Source: Saprolegnia diclina VS20
Taxonomy: Eukaryota > Oomycota > Saprolegniomycetes > Saprolegniales > Saprolegniaceae
Direction of reading: 5' to 3'
Length of the DNA stretch: 64,000 nt
Assembly: GCF_000281045.1 (NCBI RefSeq)
Contig: NW_008246084.1
Coordinates: 470,411-534,410 of the forward strand
In this document: positions 51,933 through 64,000 of the stretch, piece by piece
How the letters are laid out: each line of letters begins with the position of its first letter
Numbering within the stretch: the first letter of the stretch is position 1
Notes under the pieces: model-generated
Told to the model about the DNA's origin: nothing
The model's input: the letters and a program-made list of their open reading frames with translations, nothing else
Database searches by the model: none
Position numbers and translations under genes: made by a program

Positions 51933-53018
51933 TCACCGCGCGGCGGCCAAAGACGAGGAGCGATCGACGAGCTGGTTATACACAAGGCTGGCCCGCGAGG
52001 AGCGGACGACGTTGGCCTCTTCGTCGGCCTCGTAGTACCCTTTCAGAACACCAAAACACGGGTCGCACACGCGCTGGGGCTTGTGTTGGAGCGGCGAGCC
52101 TTCAATGAGCACAAAGGCACTCGCACACGACGCGCAGCACAGTCGACCGCAGTGGCGGCAGTGGTGGCGGCGCACGAGTAGCTTGCTGAAGCGACGAATG
52201 CACTCCATGCAGTGGTCGCGGGCGTCGTCGGGGACCCACGGCAATGGCGACGGAATGTACGCAAAGAGCTTGCGGCTGCCTTTGGCGTTGACCTTGTCAA
52301 ACACCATGCGCCCGTGCCCGTCCTTTGTGTCGAGGCGACCGCCAAAGCGCACGAGGCGACACGCAATGTTGAGCAGGCCGCGGTCGACGGCCACGTGCAG
52401 AAGTGACTCGCCGCGAATGACGGCGTTGGCGTCGGCGCCGTGCTGCAGCAAGCGCTCGGCAAGGCCCGGGTCGTCCTTGGACGTGCTCGCAATGTGCATG
52501 CTCAATGGTGTCTCGCACGCTTGGTTGAGCGCGTTCACTCCGGCACCGGCGTCAAGTAGCAGCTGCGTCAAGCGACGCGACGTACTTGCAGCTACATGCA
52601 GCGGCGTGTTGAGCTGGACGTCGGTCGCCGCAAGCCAGCGGGCGCCATACGGGTGGCTACAGAGACGCTTCGCGATGTGTAAGTGGCCGTGGGCGACTGC
52701 GACGTGCAACGCGTTCTGCTGCGTCGTCGGGTCGACCGCACTCCACTCATCGGCGTTTTGAATCTCAAGGTACTTGGCGACATCTGACGCGCTTCCGCAG
52801 CGTGCGGCGCTCAAGAAGGGCGACACGATCGCGTCGGACGGCCGGCGCCGGTCAAAGCTCGGGCTCACGCCCGAGTGGAGGTCAGTAGGCCAGCGAATCG
52901 TGCTGCTCCGGTCCGTCGTCGAGCCGAGACGAGATCGGTGCAGTTTCGCAAGCGCAACGCGGCTCGCCGTAAGCGTCGGGCAGTCGTCGTGCGGAGATGT
53001 TGGCAGCGGAACCGACAT
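51933..53018 (-). CDS. Ankyrin-repeat FYVE zinc-finger protein
   Basis: A single exon from the ATG at 53018 encodes 361 residues. A Ser/Arg-rich N-terminus precedes about five ankyrin repeats (70-240: NALHVAVAHGHLHIAKRL, NTPLHVAAS, ESLLHVAVDRGLLNIACRL). A canonical FYVE finger (about 264-335) has WVPDDARDHC, RRHHCRHCGRLCC and a terminal RVCDPC. The WxxD, R(R/K)HHCR and RVC motifs that bind phosphatidylinositol 3-phosphate are all intact, so endosomal targeting is expected. An ATTGG box lies 49 nt upstream of the ATG (53067-53071). FYVE-ankyrin combinations are common in oomycetes. Confidence 0.88.
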   Translation of the reverse strand: MSVPLPTSPHDDCPTLTASRVALAKLHRSRLGSTTDRSSTIRWPTDLHSGVSPSFDRRRPSDAIVSPFLSAARCGSASDVAKYLEIQNADEWSAVDPTTQQNALHVAVAHGHLHIAKRLCSHPYGARWLAATDVQLNTPLHVAASTSRRLTQLLLDAGAGVNALNQACETPLSMHIASTSKDDPGLAERLLQHGADANAVIRGESLLHVAVDRGLLNIACRLVRFGGRLDTKDGHGRMVFDKVNAKGSRKLFAYIPSPLPWVPDDARDHCMECIRRFSKLLVRRHHCRHCGRLCCASCASAFVLIEGSPLQHKPQRVCDPCFGVLKGYYEADEEANVVRSSRASLVYNQLVDRSSSLAAAR

Positions 53019-53562
53019 GGCCGATCGCAAATGATTCGGACGCCACCTTGACAGCCGCGCGATCCGATTGGTCGTTGGCGATCTTTCAAGGGTGCGGTCC
53101 GTTGGGGCCGGTGGAGGGCTCCGCCGAACGTGCGGCGAAGCTGCGGCGGGACGTTGATGCCTTTTGGCGCACGCCGGCGCGCCATATTATTGTGCTTGCT
53201 TGGACATAAAACCGGGTTTATGGACTCTTTATCGCCCTACAATTGTAGCACAACATGAAGCCGCCCGGGATACAACAGTTATCATTGTAGGGATATTCCT
53301 TGATTGTAGCTCACGATTGTAGCCTGGAAGTACGGGCAGACGTTCGGGCAGTTGGAGACATCGAGTTAGATGCGTGATGATGATTGTCCATCACTTTCAA
53401 GAAATGTTCTGTCCCCTTGATCACTATCGGTGATTTCGTCCGCGCATTTGACTTGGGCTAGCACTGCATCGTGTTGTCGACTTGGACACTGCTCCATATA
53501 TATATACCTCATCGTGTGAAGAGGGCCGAGTTATCATGATAAACGAGACTCTAGTAAATACA
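53019..53562. other. Intergenic region
   Basis: 544 bp, promoter of the FYVE gene at the left and AT-rich 3' flank of the next gene at the right, with a TATATATA run near 53498-53506. No coding signal. Confidence 0.5.
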
Positions 53563-54201
53563 TTAGCAGTAGTCGTCTTCGTTCGAGAGGATACGTGTCG
53601 TGAGGAGCTGGAGCTGGAGCTTGTAAAACTGCAGTTTGCGCCGCTGTTCTTGACGGGAAAAGTCGGCGGCTTCGCGGTTCGTGCGCTTCCGGTACGCGTC
53701 CAACGACTCGTCATGTCGCCTCTCGCTCTTGATGAGCTGCGTCGGCGCGTACGCGTCAATCCCATACGTTGGGTACCGCGCTAGCATCTCTTGGATCGTG
53801 GCGTCGACGCGGTGGGTGCGCTCGCGGCAATTCGCTCGGTACTTGGCGGATGCGAGGCGGTTGTTTCGAGTGTCGACGAGGACAGTCGGTGCGCGAAGGG
53901 CGGGCCGCTGCGGCGTGATGTGTCGCTTTTGGTTGCGCTTCTCGATCGCGCGCTGGCGTCGCTGCCGCTTGGTTTCGTCCAGTGACGTGGCGTCGTCGCC
54001 TCGGTAGTGGTGACGACGGTGCTCTGCGCAGTTGCAGCTCGTGTCGTGGTCGAGCGCGCGCTCCAGTGCCGAGGCAGGGAGCTTGGGCTCAAACCGTACA
54101 GCGTCGTCAATGGCAGCGAGGAACGAGGCGTCCAAGAGGCTCGTGTCCTTCGAGGTTGCGGCGCGCATCAATGGCGACCCGTTGCTGACTGTGAGGCTCA
54201 T
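53563..54201 (-). CDS. Basic coiled-coil protein with bZIP-like basic motif
   Basis: A single exon from the ATG at 54201 encodes 212 residues. A Cys/His cluster (CNCAEHRRHH, about 57-66) is followed by a very basic helix (KRQRRQRAIEKRNQKRH) and RNNRLASAKYRANCRERTHR, which has an Asn and an Arg eight residues apart as in bZIP basic regions. No regular leucine heptads follow. The C-terminus is a charged helix (RQEQRRKLQFYKLQLQLL). It may be a diverged bZIP-type DNA-binding protein or an RNA-associated coiled coil. Function unassigned. Confidence 0.55.
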   Translation of the reverse strand: MSLTVSNGSPLMRAATSKDTSLLDASFLAAIDDAVRFEPKLPASALERALDHDTSCNCAEHRRHHYRGDDATSLDETKRQRRQRAIEKRNQKRHITPQRPALRAPTVLVDTRNNRLASAKYRANCRERTHRVDATIQEMLARYPTYGIDAYAPTQLIKSERRHDESLDAYRKRTNREAADFSRQEQRRKLQFYKLQLQLLTTRILSNEDDYC

Positions 54202-55052
54202 GGCTATACGAAAAGTGTGGCTTCTTATTGCACGTGCTTGACGTCGTGCTCGATGGCGCGAATATTTGCAGCACTGACGAGCTAGAAACGAGTTGGCCCT
54301 GGATTCACTGACGAGGCCAGAGAGTCGGGTGCACAGCTGTACAACCCACAAGTTTTATCACGACGTGGTCGCAGTGACACAGACGACTTCGGATAGAAGC
54401 CTTTTCTTGCGCTCGATCTTGAAAAAGGGTGGTTAGCCCACGAGGTGGTTTGGCGTGGCGAGTGAACATTGGTGAAGCATGCTGGGTCGTACCGAGTTGT
54501 CGGTAGCGCTCTCGTTCAAGGGTGCATGGCAGATCGTTAAAGCCTGAAGCCCAGCTGGTAGCGTGCTTGCGACCGACAAGGCGATCGCCTGGTGGTTGTG
54601 CTGGAACGCTGGCGGCGCGAGATTGCTCACCGGGATACCACCACACAACCGGGCGTAGATCGCAGGTACCGCTTTCTTTCGAGTCACACTCGTCCTTGCG
54701 TACCGATCCATTTCCCTATTGATCCCTTCCCACGCTCCTATACTCGGCGCGAGCTCGCCAAAAGTGAAGGATGTTACAACCCAAGAAGCCACATCTCGAC
54801 CGAATCGGTCGTAGACGCCACCATGTACTGCGTCTGTTCACTCTTAAACGTGGTGGAAGGACGACGAGGCGACAGCAGAGCTAGCACTGTCGTGCCACAG
54901 TGTTTGCTCTTCGCACCCTGGAATGTCACACCTTAAACTCCGTATCAAAACCAAAAACTAAATAGAACGGAAAATGATTAGTTGCCTTAATAGTAGGTCG
55001 TGACCTTGCGCGATAAGATAGTACAAATAACGTTGGTGCCAGTGACCATGGA
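54202..55052. other. Intergenic region
   Basis: About 850 bp; short frames on both strands without codon bias. Nothing recognised. Confidence 0.5.
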
Positions 55053-55983
55053 CTAGGAAATGCCTGCGTCATCGATGAAAAACTTGGAGGAGGCGACTAC
55101 CTGCGTCATGTTGAAGTAGCGCGTGAAGCTCTGCAGGATCGCGTTTTCCCGGGCCGTCTCGCGAGGCGTGTGCGTGAGGATCACAATGCCATGCACGCCG
55201 CAGAGCTCGTAGACGGTGACGAGGAGAGGACCCTCGATGGCGTTGAAGAGCACGTCGCTGCCAAGGATGACGTCGAAGAGACCAAACTCGTGCTTGAGTC
55301 CCTTGATCTGCGCCTGGTTGCCCCACTCGAGATGTCGCACCGTAATGGGCCTACGCATGACTTGAGCTTGGAACATTGACATACGTTGGCGACCGCGGCA
55401 GGTGGAGCTGATTTTGCTTGACATTTTCTTCGATGAGCGACACCGAGTCGAGGTCGCCGTCCGTTGCAACGACGTGGCCACTCCACATGGCCGCCGCCAG
55501 CGCATTGACCCCCGTGCCCGCGCCCAGCTCAAGCACCTATTCATGCTAGCTCTTGACGCATGCAACTGGCAGGATCGCATGTGTACCTTGCGGTTGTGCA
55601 GCATGCCTTGGTACTGCGGCATCGTCATGATCTGCAGCATGGCCTCGGCCGCCTGCCACACGGCGCTGCCCGTGCCGTCCATGAGCTCGTACTTTTGCGC
55701 AATGACGAACGGGCCAAAGTTGCGCACCTTGAGGCCAAGCAGACCGTTCCTGCACCATGGCATGAGCATTCGACCGCAGCAGGCTCAAGACGTACCCCGA
55801 CTCTGGCGGCGCGTTGCCCGAGGGCGGCGCCTGGTTCTCTTCTTCGTCTTGATGGGACCTGCCTTCTGCGCCCTCGGGATTGATGATCTCGTCCGTGAAG
55901 GCGAAGCGCACGGCCCGACCGGCGCCCGTGTCCTGACTTGCGCTCATCGCTGCCTTCCACGTTTCCGACCGGACAGGCGCCAT
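55053..55983 (-). CDS. METTL21-like (methyltransferase family 16) protein lysine methyltransferase
   Basis: Four exons (55983..55796, 55749..55587, 55536..55385, 55350..55053) encode about 266 residues. The SAM-binding fold shows VLELGAGTGVNALAAAMW (motif I), VVATDGD (II) and LFDVILGSDVLFN (the family D-x-I-L-x-x-D-V motif), preceded by SGSAVWQAAEAML (family W-x-A). These proteins methylate lysines on chaperones or elongation factors; the substrate cannot be inferred. The last intron is only 34 nt. An upstream in-frame ATG at 56142 would add 53 residues; I prefer 55983 because the extension looks like 5' UTR. Confidence 0.78.
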
Positions 55984-56341
55984 CCCGTACAGGTATCCGG
56001 AAATAATACTAAATAGTGTATGATCAGCTCTCGCTACAGCCCACGCGTACGATTCAACGTCCCATATACATCGTTTGCTGTCTTGTACTCTATGTATACG
56101 CATTATAGAGAGGGATTGACGCTTGATCGCCGGCAAGGCCATGTCTGTGCCCGTCGATGAGTCGTGCCCAAGGCGCCTGGATATCCCACACTATTTTTGT
56201 CATTATAAAATAAAAAAGACAGGCAAATCCATACAACATCGCAGGTCATATTTTTGTTTTGAACATTGGATTCTCGGCATGTGATTGGCCATTTCTCGGT
56301 CATCAAGCTGGGTGTTTGTGCTGGCTTGTCCAACGTCGCCG
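55984..56341. promoter_or_regulatory. Divergent promoter region
   Basis: 358 bp between METTL21-like and the Wntless-like/lipase gene. An ATTGG box at 56284-56288 is 54 nt upstream of the latter's ATG. Confidence 0.45.
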
Positions 56342-59300
56342 ATGTCACACACGATGCGCCTGCTGCTGCTCACGGTCGCCGTCGTCGCCGCGTCGACTGC
56401 GGTGCGCAGCTACATGCCTAAGCGGTGTATTTCATGACTTCTTCTTCTTAGCCGTGGTCGCCATCGGTGTGCGGCGGAAGCTTGCTCACCGACAGCGCCG
56501 AGCCCGGCTGCAGCGTGAACCAGTGCCACTGCATGGCCTACGTGGCCCAGTGCGACGACTCGTACCAATGCATGCCTGGCACCACGTCGCTTTGCTTGGG
56601 CCGTTGCCGCCTCTCGCGTACGAAATGCGCATCACCTTCTTGTCGATATCATGCTGTCGATAATGTAGTGCTCGGACAGCTCCTCAACCTTGTGGGCATG
56701 TGCCTCATCTTTGGCTGTCCTGTGCTCGTGTTTATTTATCATGTCCAGTCGTTCAAGTCGGCCAACGAGACGCTCGATACGGACCACCACGTCGCCGACG
56801 TCGACGACGCCGACAACCAACTCGTCGACCAGATCCAGCACGAGCACCTCCTCGAGCGCGTCCTCTTGCACACGACGCACGTCCACGACCTCGGTGGCCA
56901 CTTCCTCGAGAACGTCCGCAACGCCGGTACCCAGGTGTACAACGCTGGCGGCAGCGCCGTCTCGGCACTCATCCGCGCGCAAGCCCAGATGGGCCTCTTC
57001 ACGGTGCCGCCGACTACAACGGCCGCCGAGACGGCCCGCGAGACGTCTCGGGATGCCGACTACGTCATGGGCGACGAATCCAGCCCGGCGCGGCGGTCGT
57101 CCGTCGGGCTTTCGCCCGGTACGCCGCTCCCGCCGCGCGGCAAAGTCGAAAACTCCATCGAGAGCTACATTGATGTGACACAGGTTGTCCTTGTCGTTGC
57201 GCTAGCATGTCAACACCGCTCATGCAGTTGGGTAGATGACGCTGCAAGCACGAACGCACCGCGCGGTCGTCATCAACGTCCATCCGCAAATCTACCTGGA
57301 GACGATGCCCAAGCGTAGCATCCGGATCGAGCGTTGGACATATGTGCTCATCGCGTGATGTAGACGTGCTCCGGCTCTTGCTGTGCCTCGCAGGCCTCTT
57401 GGTCTTGATCAACATCATCATCGTGCTAGCCCAAGCCCACTTTATTCCCTTTAGCGTCCAGCTCGCGCGCAACGCGTCGAGCACCCGCGCTCTTTGCTCG
57501 GCGCTGGACAAGACGCCGTGTCCGGACGCCACGTGGCAGACGCCCACCATTGGGTCGCACGTCATTGATGTCTACCATCCGTCATTGCCCAAGACGCCGG
57601 ACGTCGTTCGGCTCAGCCTGCAGCTCTCCATGGCGACGGCAACGCGCCTCGGTCCTGGTGTCCACCGCCTCGGTCGGTACACGCTGAGCGTCACGGCCAA
57701 CGACGACCTTGTCACCAACTACAGCAACGAGCTCCTCACGACCTGCGACGACAAGCACTGCGCCGACATTCCTTTGGTTGGCGTCTTCATGAAGAAGTAT
57801 GGCGCGTCGCTCTTTGACGCGCGGCAAAAGCGGTACCGCGTCTCGCTGTCGATCGCAGAGTCGGCGTCACTCGATACCTTTGACGTTTTGCTCGAAGCCA
57901 TGCTCAACGGCTACGAGACCGCCGGGCTCGCGACGAAGGCGATTCTGGGCTTTGGCACGCTCGGGCTGCTTTGGCACTACCTCTACAGCCTTCGGCGGCA
58001 CCACAACCGCATGCACCCGGCTTCGTCCGCCAAGCTATCGCTCGGCCACTGGTTTGTCAAGCATTTGAGCTTGGAGCGCAAGCTCTTTGCGCTCATCTTG
58101 GTCGCCCTCGGCGTCCAAACCAACCCGATCTCGGTGCTCGCGACGTTACCGTGGCTCGGCGCTGTTCCGAATGCGTACATCGTCTTTCGCAGCATTTGGG
58201 AGACGGTGGTGTACACGTTGGCCCTCGGCGCGCTCCTCACGATCATCGACAGCTACCGCAAGACCAACCCGCGGTCGTTCCAGAACGGCGCCGCGATCGC
58301 CTTCCTTGGCACGCGCTTCATCATCGTCAAGTGCGTGCTTGTGCTGCTCGTGCTCGGCGCGCGGCTCGCTCTCGTCGTCGCCACATCGTCGCATTTTGGG
58401 CCCACGACCAATATCGACCTTGTGATTGCCACCGCCGACACGGGCTTGTGTGTGCTTGGCGTCGCGCTGCTCGTGAGCGTCTGCTTCAACGTCTCGGCGC
58501 ACCTCCAGAAGAAGCGGTACTCGGAGACGCGGTACCAGTCGCTCGCGTTCCGCTTCATGTCGATGATGGCGTATGCACTCCTCGCGCTCTTGCTCATCAA
58601 CGTCATCTTTTACAGCGCGTACGCCGTCGTCTCGGCGTACAAACCCACGTTCGTGCGGCAGACGAGCGTCATGACCGAGTGTACGTTTACGGGTCTCGTG
58701 TACATCGCCGTCGTGGCGTTCTACCCGCCGACGCGGTACGCGGCGACGGCGGGCGACGTTCCGCGAGGCTACGTCATTCGCGAGAAGCGGCAGTTTATCC
58801 ACACGCCCCAGGAGCTGTCGCCGATGACGCCGACGACGCCGCCGGCGATGACGACACCGACCACAAGTGCGTCATCGACCAAGAGCGGGCGAGGGCTTCC
58901 CCGCGCCGACGCATTCCGGTGCAAACCGCTCTCGACGCCGCACCATATCTTCTGCCTCGAGACAGCGTGTCGGCTCTTCAACGCATCGCGCCTCGCCTAC
59001 TACAGGTCGACGCTGAGCTTGCGGGACGAAGCAAGTGTCGACGAGAATGAAAATCCGCTCGAGTATTTGCATCCGTCGGCCTACTGCAACCAAGAAGCGT
59101 TGGCCCGGGACGGCATGCACGAGGTCGCGTACCTGCACGACGCCGGCACGGACACACACTGCTTGGTGCTGCAAGGCGACGCCAAGATCGTGTTTGCCTT
59201 CCGGGGCACCGCGTCCAAGACGAACGTCAAGACCGACCTCGAGATAGCATTGGACCCGCACCCGTGGCCGGGTACATATGGACTCGATGAGTGTGTTGGA

Positions 59301-60207
59301 ACCTGATGTGTTGGCTGTAGTCGACGACGGCGCAAAGCCGGGGTATGTACACCGGGGGTTTGTCCACGCGTACAACTCGATCCGCGACCGCGTGCATGCG
59401 ACGCTGCGGTCGCTCTGCAGCGAGTATCGGCTCCAGGGCCTTGCCCCGGAGCACCACGTCCAAGTATACACCACCGGTACGCCATGGAACGTTGACGATT
59501 GTTGATGCTACTCGGATCGAGCAGGCCATTCACTCGGTGGCGCCCTCGCGACGATCGCGGCCCTCGACTTGCGCACGCACTTCCATGCGCGCGTCATCAT
59601 GTACAACTACGGCTCGCCGCGCGTCGGCTGCCACCACTTTGCACAATCGTTCAACCGCGCGGTGCGTTCGGTTAGCGGCTCGTCGATGCTATACTTGCTA
59701 CCGGTTAGGTGCCTTTGGGGTTCCGCGTCGTGAACGAAGGCGACATCATTTGCGGACTGCCGCAGAGCCTCCAGCCCGAGTGCTGGAGCCGCCGGAAGAA
59801 ATTCTACAAGCACGTGGGCACCGAAGTCGTGCTCGACGGCCGCATGAACGGCGACTTTCTCATTCGCCCGACGTTTGCCGAGAAGAACCTCGTACGCGCG
59901 CACTTGGGATCCTATGCATGCTGAGTCGCGATAGATTGTTGACGTGCGGCGCAAGCCCGCGCGCCATATGCTCAAGAACTACAAGCGCAACTTTGACATG
60001 ATCATTGCGAGCGTCCTCCGTGACGAGACGAATGGCGATGTGCACTACCAGTCGACCCTCGAGAAGGCTCTGTACGGCGCCTTTGGCAGCGGCAACGTCG
60101 ACGACAACGACGACAACGAAATCACGATCGACGGGGGCGACCGTGCCTGGTTTGAAACGAGTCCGCGAAGCACCAACACCAGCTTCGCACGCGCGCCCAT
60201 GGCCTAA
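56342..60207 (+). CDS. Wntless-like multispanning membrane protein fused to class 3 lipase
   Basis: Nine exons (56342..56401, 56452..56617, 56669..57183, 57236..57314, 57364..59271, 59321..59476, 59525..59661, 59709..59891, 59935..60207) encode about 1,158 residues. Order: a signal peptide (MSHTMRLLLLTVAVVAASTA); a Cys-rich module (about 21-75); one membrane helix; a hydrophilic stretch; a Wntless/TMEM181-like region with an extracytosolic domain followed by seven or so helices (about 475-705); then an alpha/beta-hydrolase of the lipase class 3 type. The lipase shows VFAFRGTASK, the nucleophile elbow GHSLGGALATIAAL, Asp in RVVNEGDII and His in FYKHVGTEV, so the triad is complete. The 51-nt intron at 56618-56668 is in frame and could be retained. 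It likely acts on diacylglycerol-type lipids at a membrane. Confidence 0.82.
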
Positions 60208-60571
60208 GACCCCTACAACTCGACTAAAGTACTACACAAAGAGTCCGAGTCGGCGAGTCGCTTTGCTTGCAGATGCAGCTTCGATCGATCGACTCGATAT
60301 TACGAAACTAGTTTTTAGTTTTTTCGGGGCCATAGAACTGTGCATGTACTAGGCACATAACCCACGGAGAAGTATAGTCGATCGAGTCGACGATCCAAGA
60401 TCTTATTGCATTGGGTGTCGCCTCTGTCGACGGTCGCTCGCAGCCCGCGACGTCCACCCGAGGAATGCAGATCTTTCTATCCGATAGCCAATCAAAACCA
60501 GGCGATTTCCATGCGGCGCGATGATTGGTCAACGCCCAAGGCCATTCGATCGTCACAACTGAAAAAGCAAC
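60208..60571. promoter_or_regulatory. Intergenic region with CCAAT and ATTGG boxes upstream of PRMT3
   Basis: A CCAAT at 60488-60492 and ATTGG at 60524-60528 lie 44-84 nt upstream of the PRMT3 ATG. No coding signal. Confidence 0.5.
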
Positions 60572-62206
<1,635 letters not shown>

Positions 62207-62564
62207 ACGAAATGCACGCAGCTCTTGGTATTACATGGTTGTCGTAGGGTATTAATATTAGCAACAGCTGTACAAATCCTACCGAGCACTATCCTACATA
62301 GCAGTACGAGATGGCGAGCGCGAGCTCGACATGAATACGGTGGGTCATTCATGCCACCTTGGTATACAGGGTGCTTCAGCTCGGCTTGTGGTCGGTCGCC
62401 ATGACTGTCTTGCTGATACAAATAGAGTCTATGCATGCTTTCGAAACTCGGGATTTGGGTTGATGTCCAATTGTACTATCTGTACTCGAGTACTAGTATG
62501 TAGTAGCATCAGAGACCCGTGGCGGCAATGCGAAGAGCAGGGTGCGATGAGGATGCCACAAAAC

Positions 62565-63160
62565 GTGGCCAATTGTGGCTATATATGTTGCACGCCATAT
62601 TTAGTAGAGTGACCGATTCGTCCGGTAGTACACCTCACACGATGACGCGGGGTGGCGCTTTGTGCTCCCCAAAGCGCCTCCTAGGGCTCTGCCAAGTGCG
62701 AGCGATTTCGTTGTTGGAGCGTGTTTGGCGATGGAGGCGCATCGGCTGGGCAGCGCAGCAATTAAAAATGGCAATATATGGCTATTAATGGTGTGTGCCA
62801 TAAAAAATATTTTAAGGACACATAGCGCCCGCTGTACGCCTCGCACGATGACGCGGGGTGGCGTTTTGTGCTCTCCGAAGTGCTCTCTGTCATCGTGACA
62901 AGTATGGGCGATTTCATTTTTGGATCGCGTTTGGCGATCGATCTGCGGCATGCCTGGATGTTAAAAATGGCAATATATGGTTATTCATGGCGTGTACCAA
63001 AAATAAATATTGGAGGGTCCATAACTCTCGCTGTACACCTCACACGACGATGCAAAGTAGCATTTCATGCTCTCCAAAGTCCATTCTACAAGCGTGCAAG
63101 CTTTGAGCGCATTCATTTTTCGAACGCAACTCGGCCTCGACGCTACCTGGCGCAGCGGTC
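62565..63160. repeat. Three imperfect tandem repeats of about 195 bp
   Basis: The anchor TTAAAAATGGCAATATATGG occurs at 62762 and 62961 (199 bp apart), with a diverged version near 62571. Each unit also carries CACCTCACACGATGACG-like sequence and a GCGATTTC...TTTGGCGAT block. Copies 1 and 2 are closest; copy 3 is more diverged. No gene is contained. It is followed at 63183-63220 by an ATTGG/CCAAT pair and AT-rich sequence. Confidence 0.7.
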
Positions 63161-63293
63161 ACGGCACCTGCACCGCACGGGATTGGTTTAAATATAAGGA
63201 TTTTCAACCAATCACACAAGGATTTCACTGAATGCATGCTCTCGGCTCAGTAGGCGATGTACAAGCAGACGAAAATGCTCAACCATTGCAATT

Positions 63294-63998
63294 TTACTTG
63301 TTGATTCGCATCCTTGTAGTCGTCGTCTGCCGCTCCTGCTTGAGCTGGTCGAGGAGGCTCTTGACGAGACCGAGCATGTCCGTGGCCTTGGTGTGCTCCA
63401 GTGACGGCGCTGGAAACCACTGGAGACACTGCGTGAGCAAAAAGTACGTGGCAGTGATCGACGGCGTCGCGTCACGCTCCATGACCGCGTTGTCTATGCA
63501 AATTGAAAAGCCTGTCGCTCTCGAGTTGAAGTCGTACCTGGCGGGAACGGCGGCGATGACGAGCACACCCACGTGCACACGTCCGCCGGCATGCGGGTCA
63601 TCAAAGCCGCGTACTCGGGCCGACTGCGCATGCGTGACAAGACAAGCGCGACGCGCGTCCGCGCAATGCACCCGAGGCGCCTGCAGATGGCGGGCGACAG
63701 CGTGAGCTTCCCGAGGAGCTCTTCGGCGTGGCTGTCGAGGCCGCTCTCATATAAAAAGACGGCGTGGTCTTGCTTGATCGCGTCCAACGGCAACTGGAAC
63801 GACGTTGCGACGTTGAAGCCCACCGCGACATCCGACTGCAGCAGCCGCAGTACAAACTACAAGCCTCGTCAGCGAACTGAGTTGGGTCGAGACGTAACCG
63901 ACCTGGTACCGCGCGGCAGTCAAGGCCGAGGCGTCGGCGGCATCGATCGGCGGTGGCGTCGTGAGGCCGTCGGGTGCACAGAGCACTTGAGGTGCAGC
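63294..63998 (-). CDS. RAB3GAP2-like C-terminal part (cut by window edge)
   Basis: Three exons are visible (from the right edge to 63903, 63856..63538, 63493..63294; introns 46 and 44 nt), giving the last 205 residues. Recognisable blocks: FQLPLDAIKQDHAVFLYESG, LDSHAEELLGKL, CRRLGCIARTRVALVL, RMPADVCTWV, then TYFLLTQCLQWFPAPS. The order H.V.LY..G.D..AEE, a hydrophobic 'R' helix, P..L..W and a final helical pair resembles the C-terminus of the non-catalytic Rab3 GAP subunit, a Rab18 exchange-factor component. The assignment rests on weak similarity. The first donor (GTCGGT) is weak. Confidence 0.5.
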
Positions 63999-64000
63999 AA

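Noticed and set aside
62565-63160. CRISPR-like array
   Set aside because: Units are ~195 bp, imperfect, only three copies, in a eukaryotic genome with no cas genes.

Overview
The window is nuclear DNA of a eukaryotic protist, most probably a saprolegnialean oomycete (Saprolegnia/Achlya-like). This is inferred from dense GC-rich genes, introns of about 34-71 nt with GTAC...TAG borders, very high third-position GC in genuine exons, and the gene set (LtrA-like proteins, a Wntless-like/lipase fusion, mucin-like type I membrane proteins). I found about 32 protein-coding genes. Exon models were assembled by hand from reading frame, splice borders and family knowledge. Every multi-exon model keeps phase from start to stop.

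Layout. 0-9 kb: a 5'-partial gene of unknown role; a TBC1D23-like Golgi tether, possibly fused to an upstream low-complexity adaptor-like region; then two divergent tRNA-modification genes, ALKBH8 (RRM-AlkB-methyltransferase) and a tRNA isopentenyltransferase. 9-14 kb: a head-to-head pair of isocyanide-synthase (Dit1/PvcA) genes, one fused to a TauD-type dioxygenase. This is the best secondary-metabolism candidate in the window. 14.6-19.7 kb: DDX18/Has1 helicase, then two paralogous four-helix membrane proteins flanking a BMT5-like/FDX-ACB protein. 21-28.5 kb: a bZIP factor, an Aven-like protein, a tRNA-like element next to a copia-LTR-like palindrome, a VAMP7 R-SNARE, an MFSD5-like transporter and a DDX51/Dbp6 helicase.

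28.5-37.1 kb: four same-strand genes for mucin-like single-pass membrane proteins. Three share a phase-1 intron just before the transmembrane segment, and three share a C-terminal MDxxRFxxM tail. A Gag-like gene sits among them. 38-44 kb: a mitochondrial-type unknown, then two LtrA-like membrane proteins flanking a second BMT5-like gene. 44.9-56 kb: a BAG6-like ubiquitin-domain protein, a CHD1 C-terminal-region protein without an ATPase, a TTLL polyglutamylase, an ankyrin-FYVE protein, an uncharacterised basic protein and a METTL21-like methyltransferase. 56-64 kb: a 1,158-aa membrane protein joining a Wntless-like region to a class 3 lipase, PRMT3, a three-copy ~195-bp tandem repeat, and the C-terminal part of a RAB3GAP2-like gene running off the right edge.

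Most genes look like independent housekeeping genes. Possible functional groupings are the divergent tRNA-modification pair, the isocyanide-synthase pair, the tandem mucin-like family, and scattered membrane-traffic genes (TBC1D23, VAMP7, FYVE, RAB3GAP2). CCAAT/ATTGG boxes lie 8-65 nt upstream of many start codons.
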